39,643 nt of DNA, taken from NCBI GenBank assembly GCA_964406735.1, contig CAYOSU010000012.1, positions 1 through 39,643 of the forward strand, read 5' to 3'. The notes beneath the pieces are model-generated. The model ran no database searches, was not told the origin of the DNA, and was given only the letters and a program-made list of their open reading frames with translations. The position numbers and the translations under genes are program-made. Shown here piece after piece: positions 31,001 through 38,747 of this stretch (position 1 is the first letter of the stretch; the number at the start of each line of letters is the position of its first letter). The DNA is from CAYOSU01 sp964406735 (GTDB taxonomy: Bacteria > Bacillota > Clostridia > Christensenellales > CAMQZB01).

Positions 31001-32446
31001 TTACGCTTTATACTCTCTTGCAGTGGTGTTTCCGCCCTCGCCCGTCCAGTTGGTGTGGAAGAACTCGCCACGCTCTTTGTCTACTCTCTCATAGGTGTGA
31101 GCACCGAAGAAGTCTCTCTGCGCCTGAATGAGGTTTGCAGGAGAGAACGTCGTTCTCATACCGTCAAAGTACGCAAGAGCCGCCGTGAAAGCAGGTACTG
31201 CGATGCCGCAGTCTACCGCAAGCTTGATAGCCTTTCTGAGGTCTTTCTCGTATTCCTTCAATGCGTTGTTGAAGAACTCGTCGAGGAGCAAGTTCTCGAG
31301 CTTGGGGTTCTTTACGTACGCTTCCTTTATCTTGCCGAGGAACTCGGATCTTATTATGCAACCGCCTCTCCACATCAATGCGATCTGTCCGAAGTTGAGG
31401 TTCCAGTTATATGCTTTTGCCGCCTGTGCCATCAGCTGATAGCCCTGCGTGTAGGAAAGAATCTTTGCCGCATAAAGTGCGTTCTCCATGGTCTTGACGA
31501 GCTCAGCTTTATCGACAACGGGCTTTTCGCACTCGATATCGAACGCAGAAGCGATGGACTTTCTCTCGTCAACGAGGGACGAGAGGCATCTTGCGAATAC
31601 CGCTTCGCCTATCATCGTCAAAGGAATACCCTCTTCGAGAGAGTCGATAACTGCCCATTTGCCCGTGCCTTTCTGGCCTGCTGCTCCCAAGATCTTGTCG
31701 ATGACTTCTTCGCCGTTCTCTGCCTTGTAGCCGAAGATCTTGTAGGTTATCTCGATGAGGTAAGAGGAAAGCTTGCCCTCGTTGTAGCCTTTGAATATCT
31801 CGCAAAGCTCGTCGTTTGAAAGGTTCAATGACTTTTTCAAAATAGCGTAGGTCTCTGCAATAAGCTCCATGTCGCCGTACTCGATTCCGTTGTGAACCAT
31901 CTTTACGTAGTGGCCTGCGCCGTTCTCGCCGACGTAATCGCAGCAAGGCTCGCCGTTTACCTTTGCGCAAATGGACTGCAAAATGTCTTTTACGATGTCG
32001 AAAGCCTCTTTGCTTCCGCCGGGCATCAATGAAGGTCCGTTGAGTGCACCCTCTTCACCGCCCGAAACGCCTGTTCCGATATAGTAAAGACCCTTGCTCT
32101 CGACGTATTCAGTACGTCTCATCGTGTCGTTGAAGTTGGAGTTGCCGCCGTCGATTATTACGTCGCCCTCTTCAAGGAGGGGCATGAGCTTGTCGATCAT
32201 TCCGTCTACCGGAGCGCCTGCTTTTATCATCATGAATACCTTTCTCGGCTTTGCAAGGGACGCTACGAGCTCTTCTAAGGAGTGCGTTGCGATGAAGTTG
32301 TTTTCAGGGAAGCGCTCTACAAAGGAGTCTACTGCCTCGGTGTGGCGGTTGAATACCGCTACGGTGAAGCCGTGTCTTTCCATGTTTCTTGCAAGGTTCT
32401 CGCCCATTACGGCAAGACCGATAAGTCCGATGTCAGCTTTTTTCAT
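31001..32446 (-). CDS. gnd: 6-phosphogluconate dehydrogenase, decarboxylating
   Basis: 481 residues, full length. The Rossmann domain has GLIGLAVMGENLARNM and FNRH, and the catalytic part GTGVSGGEEGALNGPSLMPGG, ENGAGHYVKMVHNGIEYGDMELIAE with the catalytic Lys, and QKGTGKWAV. The C-terminal tail HTNWTGEGGNTTAREY reaches into the partner subunit. It converts 6-phosphogluconate to ribulose-5-phosphate and CO2 with NADP. It is not next to zwf or pgl, as it would be in a standard oxidative pentose pathway cluster, but between uxaC and the larA-like gene. AGAGGT precedes the ATG. Confidence 0.96.
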   Translation of the reverse strand: MKKADIGLIGLAVMGENLARNMERHGFTVAVFNRHTEAVDSFVERFPENNFIATHSLEELVASLAKPRKVFMMIKAGAPVDGMIDKLMPLLEEGDVIIDGGNSNFNDTMRRTEYVESKGLYYIGTGVSGGEEGALNGPSLMPGGSKEAFDIVKDILQSICAKVNGEPCCDYVGENGAGHYVKMVHNGIEYGDMELIAETYAILKKSLNLSNDELCEIFKGYNEGKLSSYLIEITYKIFGYKAENGEEVIDKILGAAGQKGTGKWAVIDSLEEGIPLTMIGEAVFARCLSSLVDERKSIASAFDIECEKPVVDKAELVKTMENALYAAKILSYTQGYQLMAQAAKAYNWNLNFGQIALMWRGGCIIRSEFLGKIKEAYVKNPKLENLLLDEFFNNALKEYEKDLRKAIKLAVDCGIAVPAFTAALAYFDGMRTTFSPANLIQAQRDFFGAHTYERVDKERGEFFHTNWTGEGGNTTAREYKA

Positions 32447-32483
32447 AATTTATACCTCTTATTTTTATTTTTTTATATTTTTT

Positions 32484-32509
32484 TGCCTTGAAAGCCTTTG
32501 CTTTCGGCA
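32484..32509. promoter_or_regulatory. Intercistronic hairpin between uxaC and gnd
   Basis: GAAAGC / GCTTTC with an outer TGCC / GGCA and a 2-base bulge, in the 74-base gap. On the operon strand it is followed by A residues, so it is not a terminator for uxaC; it may stabilise or process the mRNA. Confidence 0.45.
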
Positions 32510-32520
32510 TTTTTTGCTTT

Positions 32521-33882
32521 TTACAGGTTGAAATACTCTTTTGCGTTGAAGTAGCTTATATCTCTCGCAATCTTAACAAGTATTTCCATATTGTCGGTGA
32601 AGTCTCCGTCCTCTGCCTTATTTCCCAAGAACGTGCAAAGTATTCTTCTGAAATAGTCGTGTCTTGGGTATGAGGTGAACGATCTCGAATCGGTGAGCAT
32701 TCCGACGTTCGTCGCAAGGTGGGTCAAATTGCCCTGATTTTTGAGCATCTCCGTCATGCCGTCGTAATGGTCGTTGAACCACCAAGCCGCACCCGGCTGT
32801 ACCTTGCCCTTTACGCCGCCCGAGACGAAGTTACCGCAAAAGGTAGCTATCATCGCATTGTCGGCAGGGTCGAGATTGAATATTACCGTCTTTCCGACCT
32901 CGTCTACGGAGTTCAGAAGTCCCCTTAAGCCGTGAAGGTAGGGAACGTCGGATATAGAATCGTAGCCTGCGTCTGCGCCGAGAGATTTGTACATCTTCTC
33001 GTTGTTGTTCCTTATCGCACCGAAGTGGAGCTGAACGCCGAAGCCGTATTTATAGCACTTATCGAGAAGATACGTCGAGACGAACGAAACGTATTTATCG
33101 CCGTCGAACTCTTTACCCGAAAGCGCATTCCTGAACGCTTCCTCTGCCTCTTCGAAGGTGCTTGCTACGTAATTCAAGCCCTCGTACGCAAAGTCTGCCG
33201 AGATGCAGCCGAGCGCACCGAAGCGTTCTATCTGCTTGTCGAGCGCATTAAGTAGCGATTCCATATCGCACACGTCAACGCCCGTATTTTGCGACAAAAG
33301 CTCTACGTATTTTTTGAAGTTTGCGTCGAAGATATTTATTATCTTATCGCCCCTGAACGCAGGGAGTATCTTCGTTTCGGTGTTTCCCAAAAGCAATTCG
33401 TGGTACCTAAGGTCGGCGTACGCTTCCTCTATCGTGCAGACTGCCTCTACCTTTGATATTTTCATGACTGTCGAGGGCTTCAAGTCCTTTTCTCTTATCG
33501 CCCTGTTCGCCGTTTCGTATATCTCTCTCGCCTTTTCGGGGAGTATATCGCCGTCGTAGTCAAAGTAGGTGTGAAGTTCCAACACCGTCCAGGCGTAAAG
33601 CGGTGAGCCGACGGCATACGACACGCACTCGATGTATTTCTCGAACTTGGAAAAATCGTCCGCATCGCCCGTGATGTACTTTTCGTCTATGCCGAAAGAG
33701 CGCATCAGACGCCATTTGTAATGATCCGCCGCCAAGAAAACCTTGGTGATATTGCCAAAGTTCTCGTCCTCGTATATCTCCTTTGCGGACAAATGGCAGT
33801 GGTAATCTATTATCGGAAGGTTTTTTACTTCTTCGTAAAGCCTTTCCGCAGTTTTATTTTTAAGCGCAAAAGTGTTTTTCAT
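32521..33882 (-). CDS. uxaC: Glucuronate/galacturonate isomerase
   Basis: 453 residues, close to the family norm (about 465). Amidohydrolase-fold enzyme with the metal-binding IDYHCHLSAKEI at the N-terminus and the UxaC signatures FFD-like DANFKKYVELL, LHFGAIRNNN, GAAWWFNDHYDGM and the near-terminal GMLTDSRSFTSYPRHDYFRR. It isomerises D-glucuronate to D-fructuronate (or D-galacturonate to D-tagaturonate). It is the first gene of the operon, with GGAGGAT before its ATG, and is divergent from the AraC-type regulator. Confidence 0.96.
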   Translation of the reverse strand: MKNTFALKNKTAERLYEEVKNLPIIDYHCHLSAKEIYEDENFGNITKVFLAADHYKWRLMRSFGIDEKYITGDADDFSKFEKYIECVSYAVGSPLYAWTVLELHTYFDYDGDILPEKAREIYETANRAIREKDLKPSTVMKISKVEAVCTIEEAYADLRYHELLLGNTETKILPAFRGDKIINIFDANFKKYVELLSQNTGVDVCDMESLLNALDKQIERFGALGCISADFAYEGLNYVASTFEEAEEAFRNALSGKEFDGDKYVSFVSTYLLDKCYKYGFGVQLHFGAIRNNNEKMYKSLGADAGYDSISDVPYLHGLRGLLNSVDEVGKTVIFNLDPADNAMIATFCGNFVSGGVKGKVQPGAAWWFNDHYDGMTEMLKNQGNLTHLATNVGMLTDSRSFTSYPRHDYFRRILCTFLGNKAEDGDFTDNMEILVKIARDISYFNAKEYFNL

Positions 33883-33899
33883 AGTATCCTCCGTTAATT

Positions 33900-33928
33900 A
33901 TTGTAGCACATATCTTTTTGATAGTAAA
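33900..33928 (-). promoter_or_regulatory. Promoter of the uronate operon
   Basis: On the minus strand, TTTACT (33928-33923), 17-base spacer, TACAAT (33905-33900), leading to uxaC. It lies inside the 116-base divergent region shared with the AraC-type gene. Confidence 0.6.
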
Positions 33929-33950
33929 TATAAAAAAATGCTAAAAATAC

Positions 33951-33979
33951 TTGCAAAAACTGCTATATATGAGTTAAAC
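33951..33979 (+). promoter_or_regulatory. Probable promoter of the AraC-type regulator
   Basis: TTGCAA (33951-33956), 17-base spacer, TTAAAC (33974-33979), followed by AAGGAG and ATG 33999. The -10 is weak. Confidence 0.4.
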
Positions 33980-33998
33980 TGCTCTCAAAGGAGTTTTT

Positions 33999-34862
33999 AT
34001 GAGAAAGGATACCGTTTTTGACCCGCGTCAGGCTATGGCAAACAAGCCTTACGAGATATTCCACTACTACGACAGCTACGTCAAGGAAGTGGGCACACAC
34101 CACCACGATTTTTATGAGCTGTATTGCTTCGTCGGCGGAGACGTTAACTACGTCATCGAGGGCAGAAGCTATGCGTTGGAGCCGGGGGATATACTTCTTA
34201 TTTCGCCGAGCGAGCTACACAAGATGTCTGCGACGAACGTTATGAAGTACGAGCGGTACGTCCTTTGGATGAGCGAGGGCTTTTTAACGAGGCTATCTAC
34301 CTCTGAAAGCGACCTGCTACTACCATTCAAGCGTGCTGCAAAATCGGGACGAAACCTCATAAGGCTTTCTAAAAACGACAAGGAAAAGGCGTTTTCGCTC
34401 CTGCGAGCGTGCTTTGACGCTTCTGAAAAGGCAGGAGGCTACGGCAACGACATTTTAGCGCAGGGCAAAGTCGCAGAGCTTTTGATACTCCTTGAAAACG
34501 AGGAGAAAGCCGTGCCTAAGGAAAAAAGCGACGAGGATATTCTGAAAGAGAAGCTCCTTATCTTTATCAACGAGCACCTTGAAGACCCCGAGCTTTCTAT
34601 AGACGCTATCGCAAAGAGCGTTTTTTTGAGTAAGTCCCGTATCATGCATATCTTTAAGGAGTCGGTCGACTGTCCTATTCACAAGTATATCATCAAAAAA
34701 CGGCTGGTGCTTTCTAAGGAGTACCTTGCCAAAAACGAGCACGTCATTGACGTTTACGAAAAATGCGGGTTTTCGGATTATAACAGCTTTTTCAGGTCGT
34801 TTAAGAAAGAGTACGGCATTACGCCTAAGGAATACGCCAAGATGATGAGCGTTAACGGGTGA
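33999..34862 (+). CDS. AraC-family transcriptional regulator
   Basis: 287 residues. The N-terminal cupin-like sensing domain (about 20-100) has GTHHHDFYELYCFVGG and LEPGDILLISPSELHK. The C-terminal DNA-binding domain (about 190-285) has two helix-turn-helix motifs: LSIDAIAKSVFLSKSRIMHIFKE and HVIDVYEKCGFSDYNSFFRSFKKEYGITPKEY. Such regulators bind sugars or sugar acids and activate adjacent operons. Its divergent position suggests control of the uxaC operon; the inducer could be glucuronate, mannonate or gluconate. Confidence 0.92.
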   Translation: MRKDTVFDPRQAMANKPYEIFHYYDSYVKEVGTHHHDFYELYCFVGGDVNYVIEGRSYALEPGDILLISPSELHKMSATNVMKYERYVLWMSEGFLTRLSTSESDLLLPFKRAAKSGRNLIRLSKNDKEKAFSLLRACFDASEKAGGYGNDILAQGKVAELLILLENEEKAVPKEKSDEDILKEKLLIFINEHLEDPELSIDAIAKSVFLSKSRIMHIFKESVDCPIHKYIIKKRLVLSKEYLAKNEHVIDVYEKCGFSDYNSFFRSFKKEYGITPKEYAKMMSVNG

Positions 34863-34903
34863 TATTTGATTTCAGGCAAAAATTCAAGCGCTTTTGAGCT
34901 AAT

Positions 34904-34935
34904 AAAAAACGGCGAAGATAACTTCGTCGTTTTTT
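34904..34935. terminator. Bidirectional terminator between the AraC gene and copA
   Basis: AAAAAACGGCGAAG / CTTCGTCGTTTTTT, 14-bp stem with one G-U pair and a 4-base loop. A-run and T-run on either side allow it to end both convergent transcripts. Confidence 0.9.
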
Positions 34936-34959
34936 GCTTTAATAAATTTGTTTTGCTTT

Positions 34960-35166
34960 TTACTTTATCGAAAGTACGGTGTAGCCTGCGTTTTCGATGG
35001 CGGTTTTGAGTGTTTCGTCCGAAACGCTTCCGTTGTGTTCGACGTACGCCGTCTTTTTCGCAAGGTCGACCTTTGCCGTTACGCCTGCTATCTTATTGAG
35101 AGTGGTCTCCACTCTGCCGCTGCAATGCATGCACATCATGCCGTCGATCAAGATCTCTTTTTTCAT
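34960..35166 (-). CDS. Possible internal start giving a free CopZ-like chaperone
   Basis: Within copA, ATG 35166 begins MKKEILIDGMMCMHC and reads 68 residues to the copA stop, the length of a CopZ. AGAGGAG lies 12 bases upstream of this internal ATG. The spacing is a little long, so internal initiation is only a possibility; the fused domain itself is certain. Confidence 0.3.
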   Translation of the reverse strand: MKKEILIDGMMCMHCSGRVETTLNKIAGVTAKVDLAKKTAYVEHNGSVSDETLKTAIENAGYTVLSIK

Positions 35167-37401
35167 TTTCTTTATCTTCTCCTCTTTTTTGATGCTGATT
35201 GAATTTGTTACGACGAATATGCTCGAAACGCTCATGCAAAGCGAGCCTATCATCGGGTTGAGCGTTACGCCTATCGGCGCTAACACGCCTGCCGCAATCG
35301 GTATGCACAGTGCGTTATAGCAAAACGCCCAGAACAGATTTTGCTTTATTTTTCTCAAAATGCGTTTGGATATCTTGACACCCTCGGCTACGCTAAGTAG
35401 ATCGCTGTTCGTGAGCACTATATCGCCCGAGTCTACAGTTATCTCCGAGCCTGAGGACATCGCTATGCCGATATCGGCAGATTTTATAGCTAAGGCGTCG
35501 TTTACACCGTCGCCGACGAACGCCGTTAAGCCCTCTTTTTTGATAGACAAAATATAGTTCTGCTTTTCCTCGGGAAGAACGCCTGCTATCACCTCGTCAA
35601 TGCCTACGCTCTTTGCAAGCGCTTCCGCAGTCTCTTTCTTATCGCCAGTCAGCATTACCGTCTTTATTCCAAGAGCTTTTAGTCTCTCTATCGCCTTTTT
35701 ACTCGTATCTTTCGGAAGGTCGAGCATGGCTATTACGCCGATAATTCTGCCGTTCTCGGCTACCGCTACCGCAGTCTTTCCCTCTTTTGAAAGAGTAATT
35801 AAGTCGTCGCAAGCTCCTACGAAGTTTTCGTTGCCTATCTTATATTCCTTGCCGTCGACCGTACCAGATATGCCAAGCCCCGAGAAGCTGTTGAAGTCAT
35901 CTACGTTCGCTTCCTCTATGCCGCACTTTTTTGCATACGCAGTTATCGCAGAGGACAGTGCGTGCGAGCTTTTTTCCTCTATCGCAGAAACTATCGAGAC
36001 GAGCTTTCGTTCGTCGAAATCATACGCTATTACGTCGGTAACCTCGGGCTTTCCTCTCGTTATCGTGCCTGTCTTATCAAAGACCGCAATTTTTACGTCG
36101 GCAAGGTTTTGTACGAGCTCGCCGCTTTTTACGAGTATGCCTTTCTTTGCCATAGTTCCCGTGCCTACCATTATCGCAACGGGGGTCGCTAAGCCTAACG
36201 CACACGGGCAGGAGATGACAAGTACCGATATGCCCATATTGAGAGCGTACGAGAACTCTTTGCCTAAAATCAACCATATGACGAGCGTTATTATCGCTAT
36301 CGCCATAACTACGGGGACGAATACGCCTGCTACCTTGTCGGCAAATTTCTGTACGGGGGCTTTGGAGTTCGCTGCTTCCGATATGAGCGACGCAATACGC
36401 TGAATGGACGAGTCCTCAGAGCGTTTCGATGCCCTATACGTTGCGTAGCCCGACAGTACGACGGTGCCTGAGAATATATGCTCGCCCTCGCCCTTTTGTA
36501 CGGGGATGGACTCGCCGCTTAAGTTACTCTCGTCAAAGAGCGCAGAACCCGATATTATCTCGCCGTCAACGCAGGGCATATCGCCGCTTTTGAGGACCAA
36601 TATATCCCCTATCTCCACCTCGTCCGCAGAGACTTCCGTCTCGACGCCGTCTTTGAGGACTACCGCAGTTTTGGGCGTTAATGCGACGAGCTTTTTTATC
36701 TCGTCGGTCGCTTTGCGCTTCTGTCTCTCTTCAAGCGTTTTGCCGAGAGTTATCAGCGTCAATATCATAGTCGAGGACTCGAAATAAAGCTGCATGCCGA
36801 GCATATTTGCGTGCGCTAAGTTGCCGCCAACATAGCAAGCCGCTATCTCGTATATTATCTTTATGCCGTATACGAACGCAGACGCAGAACCGACTGCGAT
36901 GAGTGAGTCCATATTGGGGCTTCTGTGAATAAGCGCCTTGAAGCCGTTGGTGAAGTACTTTGCGTTTACCAAAAGCACGGGGACGGACAAAAGCATCTCG
37001 GTGAACGCTAAGTTGAACGCTCCCTTTTCACCGAAAAACAGGTCGAGCCAAAAGTCCGAAAACGGTATGCTTTCGGCAAACATTTTGAGCATCGCAAGCG
37101 TCATTACAAGAAGCATAAAGACGACGGAGACTATCAGCCTCGTCTTTATCGAATTCGCTCCTTTGTCGGGCGTTTTGTCTGCTTCTTTTTTATCGCTATT
37201 GCCTTGCAAGGTAGCCTCATAGCCTATTTTCGCTACGGCGGACGATATTTCTGCGTCGTTAAAATCCCCCTCGACTACCATCGAGTTGGAAAGCAGGCTG
37301 ACTTCTGCCTTTTCTACCCCTGCGACCTTTTTTACGGCTCGTTCGACCGCTTGCTGACATGCGGCGCAGGACATTCCTTTTACGTCAAATTTTTTCTTCA
37401 T
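34960..37401 (-). CDS. copA: Copper-translocating P1B-type ATPase with N- and C-terminal HMA domains
   Basis: 813 residues. N-terminal HMA domain GMSCAAC (Cys12, Cys15); six to eight membrane helices; actuator motif SGES (295-298); copper site CPC (398-400); phosphorylated Asp442 in DKTGT; GDGVND; and membrane motifs YN and MSVSS that mark Cu(I) pumps. It exports Cu(I). Two oddities: the nucleotide-domain HP motif reads SSHALS (His480, then Ala) instead of SEHPL, and residues 746-813 form a second HMA domain with GMMCMHC that resembles the chaperone CopZ in size and sequence. The -10 box of a TTGCAA-17-TATAAT promoter ends six bases before the ATG. Confidence 0.95.
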   Translation of the reverse strand: MKKKFDVKGMSCAACQQAVERAVKKVAGVEKAEVSLLSNSMVVEGDFNDAEISSAVAKIGYEATLQGNSDKKEADKTPDKGANSIKTRLIVSVVFMLLVMTLAMLKMFAESIPFSDFWLDLFFGEKGAFNLAFTEMLLSVPVLLVNAKYFTNGFKALIHRSPNMDSLIAVGSASAFVYGIKIIYEIAACYVGGNLAHANMLGMQLYFESSTMILTLITLGKTLEERQKRKATDEIKKLVALTPKTAVVLKDGVETEVSADEVEIGDILVLKSGDMPCVDGEIISGSALFDESNLSGESIPVQKGEGEHIFSGTVVLSGYATYRASKRSEDSSIQRIASLISEAANSKAPVQKFADKVAGVFVPVVMAIAIITLVIWLILGKEFSYALNMGISVLVISCPCALGLATPVAIMVGTGTMAKKGILVKSGELVQNLADVKIAVFDKTGTITRGKPEVTDVIAYDFDERKLVSIVSAIEEKSSHALSSAITAYAKKCGIEEANVDDFNSFSGLGISGTVDGKEYKIGNENFVGACDDLITLSKEGKTAVAVAENGRIIGVIAMLDLPKDTSKKAIERLKALGIKTVMLTGDKKETAEALAKSVGIDEVIAGVLPEEKQNYILSIKKEGLTAFVGDGVNDALAIKSADIGIAMSSGSEITVDSGDIVLTNSDLLSVAEGVKISKRILRKIKQNLFWAFCYNALCIPIAAGVLAPIGVTLNPMIGSLCMSVSSIFVVTNSISIKKEEKIKKMKKEILIDGMMCMHCSGRVETTLNKIAGVTAKVDLAKKTAYVEHNGSVSDETLKTAIENAGYTVLSIK

Positions 37402-37404
37402 ATC

Positions 37405-37436
37405 GGTATTATACCCTTTATTTTTTGGTTTTGCAA
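37405..37436 (-). promoter_or_regulatory. Promoter and palindrome of copA (predicted leaderless)
   Basis: On the minus strand, TTGCAA (37436-37431), 17-base spacer, TATAAT (37413-37408), then ACCGAT and ATG. The -10 lies within a perfect 11-bp palindrome GGTATAATACC (37415-37405), a candidate binding site for a copper sensor. From 37437 to 37626 there is no gene or clear element. Confidence 0.65.
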
Positions 37437-37626
37437 GGGGATTTATGCGGTTTTGAAGAAAAATATGAAAAATATTTCGTGTTTTTGAGAAAAAGCGTTA
37501 GTGTTGTGCGAAAAGGCGGTTTTATTTCAAGAAAACTTTTCCACAAAAAAGCTCTTCAAACGCTTTTTGAATATTATAACTCTTCGTTTTTCCGCTTTAG
37601 TCATCAAATGAATTTCTGTAAAGTCA

Positions 37627-37692
37627 GTTCAGAATTTTGCAATAATCCTGAACTTTGTGCAATAAAGTTTGAAAAATGTATGGTATTATAAT
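37627..37692 (+). promoter_or_regulatory. Operator-like repeats and -10 box of the esterase gene
   Basis: GCAATAA occurs at 37639-37645 and 37659-37665, 20 bases apart. Two inverted repeats overlap them: GTTCAG / CTGAAC (37627-37653) and AACTTT / AAAGTT (37651-37669). TATAAT at 37687-37692 is a likely -10 box; no good -35 lies at 16-18 bases, consistent with an activated promoter. Confidence 0.45.
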
Positions 37693-37719
37693 TTAAACTA
37701 AGTTTCAGGAGGGGAAAAT

Positions 37720-38694
37720 ATGATAAACACGAAAAGCAGTCTTCGAAAGATATTGAAGGAAAACCACGCCGAGTGCTTCGGAAAATTTCTTATGTACTCA
37801 AAGTCTCCGCTTTTTAATCTTCTCTATCTCTCTTCGTCGCCGTCGCTTATTTCTGCATCCGCAAAGTCGCAGTCAATGACGGGTATCAAGCTTGGCTTAG
37901 GGAAAGTTATCGAGGCGGCAAACTCGGGAAGAGATTTTATGATCAACCTCTATTCGGACGAGGAGATCGCAAAAGACCCCGAAAAAAAGGACGTCGTTTT
38001 ATTCCACTTTCCCGTAGATAAAAGATCGCCTTACATCGTCGTTTGCGCAGGAGGCGGATATCAGGTGGTATCATCCCTTTCGGAAGCTTTCCCCGTTACG
38101 GCACGGTTTAACGAGCTTGGTTACAATGTATTCGTGCTCAACTATACGGTCGGTAAGGACAAAGTTTTGCCAAAGCCCATAGACGACCTTGCAAGGGCTA
38201 TTTCTTATATTGAAGAGAACTCAGAAAAGCTTAACGTCGAAAAGGGCGTTTATGCCGTCAACGGCTATTCGTCGGGCGCAAACCTCGTCTGTCTTTGGGG
38301 TTCGGACAATTACGGGTATTCTAAGTACGGACTGCCTAAGCCTAAGGCACTCTTCCCCATCTATCCCGATACGGGCAGCGTGCTTTTGCACGACCCGAAA
38401 ATGCGCAAATACGTCAACATAATGTGCGGCAAAAACGCATCGCAGGAATATATCGACAGCTTCGATATCAGAAACCACTTGGAAGGCTATCCGCCGTGCT
38501 ATATCGTCGCTTGCAAGGACGATAATCTGACGCCTTATCAGGAATCGACTATATTTTGCGAGGTGCTGACCGAAAAAGGCATTAAGCACGTTTTGGAGCT
38601 CGGCGAAACGGGCGGACACGCTTTCGGCGAGGGTACGGGGACGGAAGTCGAAGGATGGTATGAAAGGGCAATCGAGTTTTTTGAAAGCGTATAG
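37720..38694 (+). CDS. Alpha/beta-hydrolase, acetyl-xylan-esterase-like
   Basis: 324 residues, cytoplasmic (no signal peptide). The oxyanion-hole stretch IVVCAGGGYQ, the nucleophile elbow NGYSSGANL (GxSxG), the acid in ACKDDNLTPY and the His in GGHAFGEG make a complete triad. The CxGGGY start and overall order resemble the BD-FAE/acetyl xylan esterase group that removes acyl groups from hemicellulose oligosaccharides. GGAGGGG precedes the ATG. The gene is monocistronic. A link to the nearby uronate operon (deacetylation of acetylated or glucuronylated xylan fragments) is plausible but only inferred. Confidence 0.88.
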   Translation: MINTKSSLRKILKENHAECFGKFLMYSKSPLFNLLYLSSSPSLISASAKSQSMTGIKLGLGKVIEAANSGRDFMINLYSDEEIAKDPEKKDVVLFHFPVDKRSPYIVVCAGGGYQVVSSLSEAFPVTARFNELGYNVFVLNYTVGKDKVLPKPIDDLARAISYIEENSEKLNVEKGVYAVNGYSSGANLVCLWGSDNYGYSKYGLPKPKALFPIYPDTGSVLLHDPKMRKYVNIMCGKNASQEYIDSFDIRNHLEGYPPCYIVACKDDNLTPYQESTIFCEVLTEKGIKHVLELGETGGHAFGEGTGTEVEGWYERAIEFFESV

Positions 38695-38715
38695 AACGGA
38701 TAAAAGTTCGCTTGG

Positions 38716-38746
38716 AAAAAGGGTTTGAGGTTCTCAAGCCTTTTTT
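38716..38746 (+). terminator. Intrinsic terminator of the esterase gene
   Basis: AAAAAGGGTTTGAG / CTCAAGCCTTTTTT, a 14-bp stem including two G-U pairs, loop GTT. Confidence 0.85.
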
Positions 38747-38747
38747 A

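Noticed and set aside
31055..31819. Plus-strand open frame of 254 codons inside gnd
   Set aside because: Antisense to a well-conserved 6-phosphogluconate dehydrogenase; composition rich in Val/Arg/Leu as expected of a codon-bias shadow.
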